Assembly (NCBI GenBank): GCA_038030265.1
Contig: CM075943.1
Location: 38,378,001 to 38,442,000, forward strand
Reading direction: 5' to 3'
Length of the DNA stretch: 64,000 bases
Source: Corythucha ciliata
Taxonomy: Eukaryota; Arthropoda; Insecta; Hemiptera; Tingidae
Shown here: one piece after another, positions 57,069 through 64,000 of the stretch
Numbering within the stretch: position 1 is the first letter of the stretch
Layout of the letters: every line of letters starts with the position of its first letter
The notes under the pieces: model-generated
The model's input: only the letters and a program-made list of their open reading frames with translations
The model's database searches: none
Told to the model about the DNA's origin: nothing
Program-made: the position numbers and the translations under genes

Positions 57069-60000
57069 TTTGCCAGGTTTTTTGGCCGAGGAACTAGAAA
57101 ATTCTCCCACTATTATTTCATGTTTGGTGACTTTATAGTACAATTCAAGGAAAAGTGCGACATGTTCCTCTCTGAGATTTCCAACGAAGATGAGAGCACC
57201 TCAGTCAAGCGAAAAAGGCAAACCGCAGAACCACAAAGAGCTCTGCGGCCGTGATAAATTTACAGGATGTGAAATGATACAATGAATGCGGAGAATCGTG
57301 AGGAGCTGCGTGAACGCCTGTTAATTGGAAATGTATTAATCGTTTATTAGGGAATTGTGATCCGCAAACAAGAGGGAAGCGTCTCAATTGAATTGAGCTT
57401 TACCACAAGCAGTATTGATCCCAAAGAAGAATTGACGTTTTAGGTTGCATTAATTCCGCGATCAAGATGAGTAATGAGTGTTATTTCGCTTTTTAAGGAC
57501 TGTAATGAATATAGAATTTGGATCATTAATCCTCTTATAATTTTTTCCGTCGTCGCTGTCTGCTTCTTGCCAAAATAAGTGGGTTGGCACTCTTATAAGA
57601 AGTAAAAAAATAATAAGTCCATTAACTGCTCAGAGTGGTTTATGTCTTTACTTTCCTCTTCGTTTGTTGGGTACCTTATATTTTATGTTTTCCACGCAGC
57701 AATTTTTTTTTCTCTTACCGAGTTAATGCACCTGCATCGCTCTGCTCCATCTAGAAGGGGGTTGTAATGCGCTGTAAACTTCATTTTCCTCTTTTTCCTC
57801 CGATCCTCTCTCGTCTCCGTGTAGTAACTAGGAGCTTTTCTGTGTTTTAAGTATTCCACGTTTTTTTTTTGTGTGTGTGCATTAGTTTTCCTGCGCTGTA
57901 CTTCTTTGCCCGCCATTAATCTACGTTCTCCCTATTAATTAAAAAAAAAGTTGAAAATAAGATTTCCGTAATGACGACGACGAAACGTGGAACTTCTCTT
58001 TAATTTAATGATACCGGCATTAGCCCACGCACTGGAAAGGGGGCGAGGGAAGAAGTAGGAGGAATGAAACTTTCGCGATTTCCACGTGTTGTCAATTGCC
58101 ATTTACATTAATATATCAGCCCTTACCCCCTCCCCAAACATCATCCTCTTGTAGCGTGTATAGAAGTCAAACTTGTGAAATTCCCCTTCAGCACCCTCAT
58201 TACACCACACGCATCGGAAGATTACATGAAATCTGCAGGTTTTTTAAAAAAAAATGTTCTGAGAGTAACGGGTTTCAACGTTATGACGTTGATACAGCTT
58301 ACAAGGGACACGAAATTATATAGAGAGCGTTGATTGAATTACTGAACGAAGAATAGCTCGGCTCATTGGTCTCATTCACGCCGTATACAATAAGAGACGG
58401 TGAGTTAAGGGTTGGGTTGTTTATTTTTGATTTATTAATAAATCTTGAGCAACTGAATGGGGAGGATTGACTGTACTTTGTCAGGAAAGAACTGTAGCTT
58501 TTGCTTAATATTAAGAAGTAATGAGTGTATGAGATAAGAAGAGACAAAATACATCGCATCACCTGTTTACTTCCTGAGAATAAATTAAAGCACGTTTCTC
58601 CTCCCTTTATCTGTAATTATAACAAGGGCTTTTATTGTTGCACCTTTGTTAATCTTTTTTTTTTCTTTTTTTTTTAAATCTCTTTTACCAATTATAATGA
58701 GGGTCTGCCAACTCGGGCTTTTATACCAATCTGACATCATCACATCACAAAAACAGACCTTCCCCGTTGGACTTTCAAGTGGACAGACAGGTTGATCCCT
58801 TGATCCTTCAAAGAGACCTTTATCTATGGAGGAGGGAAGGGAGTGAGAGCTTGGACAAAGACGTGTATCCATCACGCATCCCCATCTCACCTTTCTAGCT
58901 GGGATGTTTTGTTGGCGAATACTTCAAAGGACAAAAAAGAAAGTTTTTCAGTTAAATACCCAAATAAACTGGTGGAAAGGATTAAGGCTCAGAGGGTCTG
59001 TTGTAGGATAACATCATTTTATTGAGAAATCTTACAGTTCACTCTATCCATTAAACCGATTTTACTGTAAAATTGAAAAATGCTAACACGCATTCAAGCC
59101 CAGGCCGAGCAAAAGGAGGGTGGAGAAGGACTATTCCTCGCTTCCCACCTTCGAATGGAGCGAAAGTTAACGTTTGGAACCGCCAGCGCCAATACTTACA
59201 AAATTGGTCTGGAACAGCCCAATGAGGGGGTTTACTCTTTCAGTTTCCAGGCCACTATGCCGCAGTTGTCACACCGCTTCTTCAGTTTTCCGGCTCCCTG
59301 ATGATTTTCATGTCAATTATACAGTTAAGTTTCCAGGTCACATTGTGAGTTTCGAGGCTTGGTAAGTTTCCAAGTGGAAGGTGTTGAAGAGCGCCGAGGA
59401 GGCGAAATGGCCCCGTCACAAAGCCCGGAGAGGAGAGAGGCAGTACTCTCGCGTGTAACCTTTGTGCCAATTATGCTCTCTTTCCGTGTCTCCTTTTAAA
59501 ACCAGACTGGTAGTGTTTCAATGATGAAAATAGTAAAACTGAAGAAGATAAAAAGTCGAGGAGTCGCAAAAAAAGAAAGGCCTCAACTCCCTGGCTCACC
59601 CCCAGTATTGAAGTAGATAATAAAATTGAGAGGCCCGCGCCCTTGGAGACTTAGTTCAGCTTTTAGGGAGGAAATTAGATTTAATTTCCTTACGTTATTT
59701 TGCCCCGGAATAGCGGAAAAGACCATGGCACTGAGCGAGTTATTGTTTAGTTGACTTTTAGTTTATTTAAATAATCGACATGAAAAGATTAAAAAACAAT
59801 TTTTTTTTGTTTGACAGACCATAAATTCCAATCAAAACTGGTATCAAGAGGGTGGGGGATTGAAGTGCATTTCCCATGGTTCGTTCTAATTTTTTTTTGT
59901 TAAAGTTATAAAGCGGTTTTTGCTAAAGCGATATTCTTTGTTCGTTATACCTTTACCATAAAAGCATTTTTATTTATTTTTTACTTCCATGTTTTCTTTC

Positions 60001-61205
60001 AAAACCCATCAAAAAGTGCTGTCACCGGATTTTAACAACTTCCAAGTAAGTTAAAATACGCGTGATAAATTCTAGAAACAACCCTTTCAACCCATCGCTC
60101 TTAATACGGTCAATAAAATTGTATACCTATAATGTCGAAATAATTCCCCTTTTAAAACAAAACAGCCTTTGCCTCCCCCTCGCCCCATCAGTTCCCCACC
60201 CAATCATACTCGTATTGACATCTTTATTTCAAGCACTGTCAATAATAGCACGCCCTAAATAACATCAACCATGGAACACCTCTTGACACTGACTTCTGAC
60301 TGTCGAGGCGACGACGATGAGTGTGAGAGAGAGAGAGAGAGAAAGAAAAAACTTTTCACCGCCTTCTCAACACTGAGGGCCTTATTAAAAATAAATCACT
60401 GCCATCATAGCGAAGTGGAGGCTTAATATACTACTTATCGATTTCCCCCTTCTCAAAAAAGGTAATCTAAAACTCTCTGGCGTAACCCATAATCCCCCGC
60501 CCATCCACACCATATTATCAAGGACTACTCTTGTTACCGGGGAAATTAATAGGCTTCATTTGTGGAAGGAAGGTGGTAGAAGAAATGCTGTCATTTCGTA
60601 ATTTATAGGATGTAAGACAAACGATTCAAAGTTTTACAGGCGAAAAAGTCGAACGAGAATGATTTTCACTAATAATAAGCGCGTACATGACGCCAAACGG
60701 GTGCTGAAGCACACACACACAAAAAAAAATGTTTTTACAGTAAGAAATCTCCAACAGATAGGCTGCTGCGGGTTATGTTCATTCACTGCTAAAATTGAGA
60801 ATAAGCTCGATTAAACATTAGAGTGGTCTTCGCCGATATTTGTAGGAAACTTTGTGAAATTCATGAAAATGTGCTAACCCGGACAAAAAACGCCGTAATT
60901 ATGCGATTGATCTAAAGATCCCGTTATCGGGGGGGGGGGGGGCAATCGCGCCATCATTGCATTTACTTTTCTCCCCTTGGGTTCTTCTCAAAAAATCTGA
61001 AACCCCATAGGTTAGCCTAGCCCTTGGAAAAAGAAGATAAGCAGAGGTTTCCAGCGCGAAAAACGGTATACATTGACCCCTACAATTGTCGGTACTGATT
61101 CGTTTTGTCCAAAAACTGATTCCTTTGCCAATTTTCACCCCTCCCCCCCTAAAAATGTCTGACTCCCTCAACTGACAGAAAATTTTAATCCGCTGTTTTG
61201 AATTT
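57069..61205. other. Unique non-coding sequence
   Basis: No gene is recognised. Contents include T/A runs (57704, 58243, 58655-58676), (GA)n at 60327-60342, (CA)n near 60711-60720 and a G run at 60929-60942. Short GTTTCCAGG-type repeats lie at 59240-59380. Confidence 0.5.
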
Positions 61206-61521
61206 CGAGGGTCTCACAACAACACCCCATATCGTCACTTTTGTTAAAAATGAGTTTTTGATGTCGTTGGAAAGCTCTCTTCAGCGCAAATCCATCGGAT
61301 CTTACGGTTAAGGCGGAATTCCAAAATGAAGCGCGCGATTCAGCCCCTATCGTTAGGGTGACGGCAACAAGCCGTCCTGTCAGCGGCGTGGCATCGTTAT
61401 ACGCGTCATAGGCGGCGTTCTTGCATCGCCAGATGAAAGAAAAAATAATTTTCATTCAACGTTTTGCCTCTCCTGAAAAGTGACCAAAATGACGATGTGG
61501 GGTGTTGCTGTGAGACCCTCG
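61206..61521. mobile_element. MITE with GAGGGTCTCAC inverted ends
   Basis: The left end CGAGGGTCTCACAACAACAC then CCCATATCGTCA is mirrored at 61491-61521 (TGACGATGTGGGGTGTTGCT then GTGAGACCCTCG). Total length is 316 bp. ATTT stands just outside each end, a possible short target duplication. A frame across it is not protein-like. Confidence 0.75.
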
Positions 61522-62084
61522 ATTTAAAACCAAAAAACTTATGATTGCAGATCACACGCGTTGTATTTTTTTGGTTTACTATACGCACCGCATACTGTCC
61601 ATAAATGGTCGCATTTCACGCCGCACGATGTTGGTGTCTTGATGAAAGCATAACTGTCCGCAAGAACAGCGAATACGGGTGGATCTGGTCCCCCCCCCCA
61701 CTCCGTGAATTCTCGGCAGTGTAGGCCTTAACCGTACGTAGACTTCGGACTGGAAAATCGAAGTTTGCACTCTTAGAGGCGGAGACAGCCTCCGTTGTCT
61801 TTGATCCCTATCTGAACTGCACCTGTTCGTTATAAATCTTCCTCCTAATCGCCTTTCCTTCACCATACACAAAGTTGACGGAGAATGGGAAGGATTCGCC
61901 TGATTACATCGATGGGGCCAGCCGGAACCTTGGGAGTGCGTTTTTGGTGGACTTGGCCCTCTGCGCCACGCGGTTCTTTTGTTGAGACGCGGAGCGCACT
62001 CAATAGGAATAGGAATATGAGTGATTGAAGGAGTGTAGAACGCTCGAATGCTACCAAGATTCTCATGGCTGCCCCCTCTCCCCC

Positions 62085-62140
62085 AACTGTATGGATATCA
62101 CCGATCACTTTCCTGTAGCAATTACATTATTTGGCTTTCC
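62085..62140 (+). pseudogene. Possible C-terminal tip of LINE endonuclease
   Basis: One frame reads MDITDHFPVAITLFGF. The TDHFPV segment resembles the SDHxPV motif that ends the apurinic endonuclease-like domain of non-LTR retrotransposons, and it lies where that domain would end upstream of the reverse transcriptase linker. Only this short motif is recognised; the rest of the endonuclease is not readable upstream. Confidence 0.4.
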
Positions 62141-62237
62141 TATTAGATGATCATTGCAATCATCTGGTTTTGTGAACATCAGCCGTATAAATAATGATTT
62201 GCTTTTTTCTTTACTTGAGCAGGAATCGTGACGTGAT

Positions 62238-64000
62238 GTGTTATTGGCTGATCATGTTGATTCTGCTGTTGACTATTTTTCTAGTAGGATTAATACATTA
62301 GTGAAAGAATGTTCTTTTGTTACGCAGGTTAAGGTTAACAGTAAAACTAAGAAAATAAAATCCTGGATAACTAGGGGAATTGTGTGTTCCATTCTTAATA
62401 GAGATAATTTGTTTAAAAGAGTTAAGAAAAGTCCCTCCAATGAGAAGTTGGCAACATATTATAGAAAATATCGCTACATTTTGAACCATTTAATTAAGTG
62501 TGCTAAAATATCCTATTATAATAAGGCCCATTTTCACCAACGAAATTGATCTCGTTTAAAGTTGATCGTGATTAGTTGCCAATAGCAACCCACGTGAGTT
62601 CTGATATAAGTCTTGACACTGTAATCGCGATTAGTTATTGATCGTGGTTTTAGAAGTTGGTGAAATCGGGCCTAAGAGTCTTATAGATGATGCGGATCTC
62701 GATGTTGGCAAAACGTGGTCTATAATTAACCAAGCCATGGGTGTTAAAAGGGTTTCCACGAATGTTGGTTCCATTGTAAATGCTTAGGGTGGACTTGTCT
62801 TGAATGACCTGGATATCGCGTCTGAATTTAATGAACATTTTTCTAATGTAGGTGCTAATATTAGGAATTCCATTCAACATACGATGAGTTTCAATCATGA
62901 TGATAGTTTTGTAGTTGGTCGTACAGTTGCGGGTTCTATATTTTTGGAACCTGTGTCTGAGAATGAGGTTTATTCAATGTCAAGTCAAATAAAAGAGAAG
63001 AATAGTTTCATGGTAGGTGAAGTTAGTGACGAGCTCCTCCGAAAGATTAAGAGTTACATTGTTATCCCAATAACCCATATATTCCATTTAGCCTTATCAA
63101 CTGGGTGTTTCCCGAATGAGTACAAGAAGAAGTTTGGTTATACCGCTGTTTAAGGGTGGAGATCGGAAAGTCATGGATAACTACAGGCAAATTTCTTAGT
63201 GTTTAACCCTCTCGAAATTGTTGGAGAAGTGCATAAAGAAACGTATAGTGGCCTACTTAAATAAATATCCGCTCTTATCGGATAGGCAATATGGATTTCT
63301 AGCTGGATTGTCTTCAGAGCATGCGCTGTTTGACGTGTCTGAATTTATCTGTGAAAATTTAGATGCAGGAAGAGAAGTTATATGTTTATTTTTGGACCTC
63401 AGAAAAGCATTTGATACCATCAGTCACGACCTGCTCCTACGTAAATTGGAATCCTCGGTTTCCGAGGTATGGCCTTAAATTTGTTGCAATCTTATGTTTC
63501 TAATCGTAGTCAAAGGTTAAAAATTAATTCCGCTGTGAGTGATGAAATTGGTTTGACCGCTGGTTTGCCACAAGGCTCAGTTCTTGGTCCCCTACTATTT
63601 ATTTTGTATTATAACAACGTTTTTTCTTTAAATGTCACATCTGCGCCCTTTTGTTACGCTGATGACACAGTATTCTTGTTCTCTGGGGATGATTTGTCCA
63701 CCTTATTGGCGAATGTGAGAAATGATTTGATACACATTAAAAAATAGATGGACTCTAACTTTTTGTCAATTTTTGATAAATCTGCGCTCTTAATATTTGG
63801 TAACGCAATATCGCAGCCTGTACCGTTAGAGACGGTCGAAATGCATGCTCCTACATGTTCTAGTAGAATTGGTTTTTGCAGTTGCCCAAGAATCAATTTC
63901 GCTTTCAAAAGTAAATATCTTGGCATTGTGTTTGATTGTAGGCTTACGTTTCGAGAACATGTGCAGAGCTTAGTGGTTCGAGTAAGAAAGTTGTTTTTCA
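62238..64000 (+). pseudogene. Decayed non-LTR retrotransposon reverse transcriptase (CR1/jockey-like), runs off the window
   Basis: The linker region (62238-62520) reads KSWITRGIVCSI, YYRKYRYILNHLIKCAKISY, a typical CR1/L2/jockey-type spacer before the polymerase. Then follow NYRQIS and LLEKCIKKRIVAYL (fingers), FLDLRKAFDTISHDLLL with the first catalytic Asp, GLPQGSVLGPLLFILYYNNV, and CYADDTVF with the catalytic Asp pair at about 63655-63666. The gene is broken by a MITE (62525-62672), stops at 62785, 63197 and 63745, and frame changes near 63130 and 63466. No RNase H is seen before the window ends. The motif style points to the CR1/L2/Daphne group more than to the RNase H-bearing LINE at 16.3 kb. 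Confidence 0.85.
62525..62672. mobile_element. Harbinger-type MITE (148 bp), copy 2, inside LINE
   Basis: Inverted ends GGCCCATTTTCACCAAC and the inverse of GGCCCGATTTCACCAAC are flanked by TAA on both sides (62522-62524 and 62673-62675). It interrupts the LINE frame after KISYYN; the LINE frame resumes right after the MITE (SLIDDADLDVGKTWSIINQ). The interior matches the copy at 1166-1296. Confidence 0.85.

Overview
This window looks like gene-poor, intron-like or intergenic DNA from an invertebrate animal nuclear genome, probably an arthropod, though the species cannot be told from the sequence. The evidence is a set of decayed metazoan transposon families (non-LTR retrotransposons, a PIF/Harbinger MADF gene and transposase, hAT-like termini, tRNA-derived SINEs), AT-rich spacers with (GA)n, (TA)n and poly-A/T tracts, many runs of 8 or more G or C, and no operons or bacterial-type genes. 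I found no complete host gene. The best host coding sequence is one short exon at 29386-29476 (+). It encodes a signal-peptide-like N terminus, follows a good 3' splice site, and ends at a non-canonical GC donor in phase 1. If it is real, most of the sequence to its right is probably the first coding intron of a secreted or membrane protein gene whose other exons lie outside the window.

Layout: 0.6-2.1 kb, a tRNA-derived SINE, a Harbinger-type MITE and a 20-bp degenerate minisatellite. 2.1-7.1 kb, unique sequence with microsatellites. 7.1-11.2 kb, a 30-bp minisatellite split by a hAT-like composite element (8145-11018) that carries two large palindromes. 13.7-15.5 kb, a hAT-like end, a 20-bp CCAAC repeat and a non-autonomous element with three 296-bp internal repeats. 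15.6-20.1 kb, a nearly perfect 2260-bp tandem duplication containing the RNase H end of a non-LTR retrotransposon. 23.2-26.5 kb, minisatellite, two MITEs, a SINE with a perfect 13-bp target duplication, a long inverted repeat and a collapsed PIF/Harbinger element. 31.6-36.1 kb, more minisatellite with an inverted second copy of the 296-bp-repeat element and a GATATC-rich foldback. 39.2-41.2 and 44.9-48.1 kb, minisatellites plus a second copy of the 120-140-bp-unit foldback. 54.4-57.1 kb, minisatellites and a palindrome containing a tRNA-like sequence. 61.2-64.0 kb, a MITE and a decayed non-LTR retrotransposon whose ORF is interrupted by a Harbinger-type MITE and runs off the window.

The repeats are connected. 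The SINE near 0.65-0.97 kb shares its 3' tail with the RNase H-bearing LINE of the tandem duplication, the usual sign of a SINE mobilised by that LINE. The Harbinger-type MITEs have 3-bp TTA/TAA duplications, and a relative of their expected transposase lies in the window, but broken. The 20-bp and 30-bp degenerate minisatellites look by eye like variants of one family and occupy roughly 7-9 kb on both strands; they are the least explained component.
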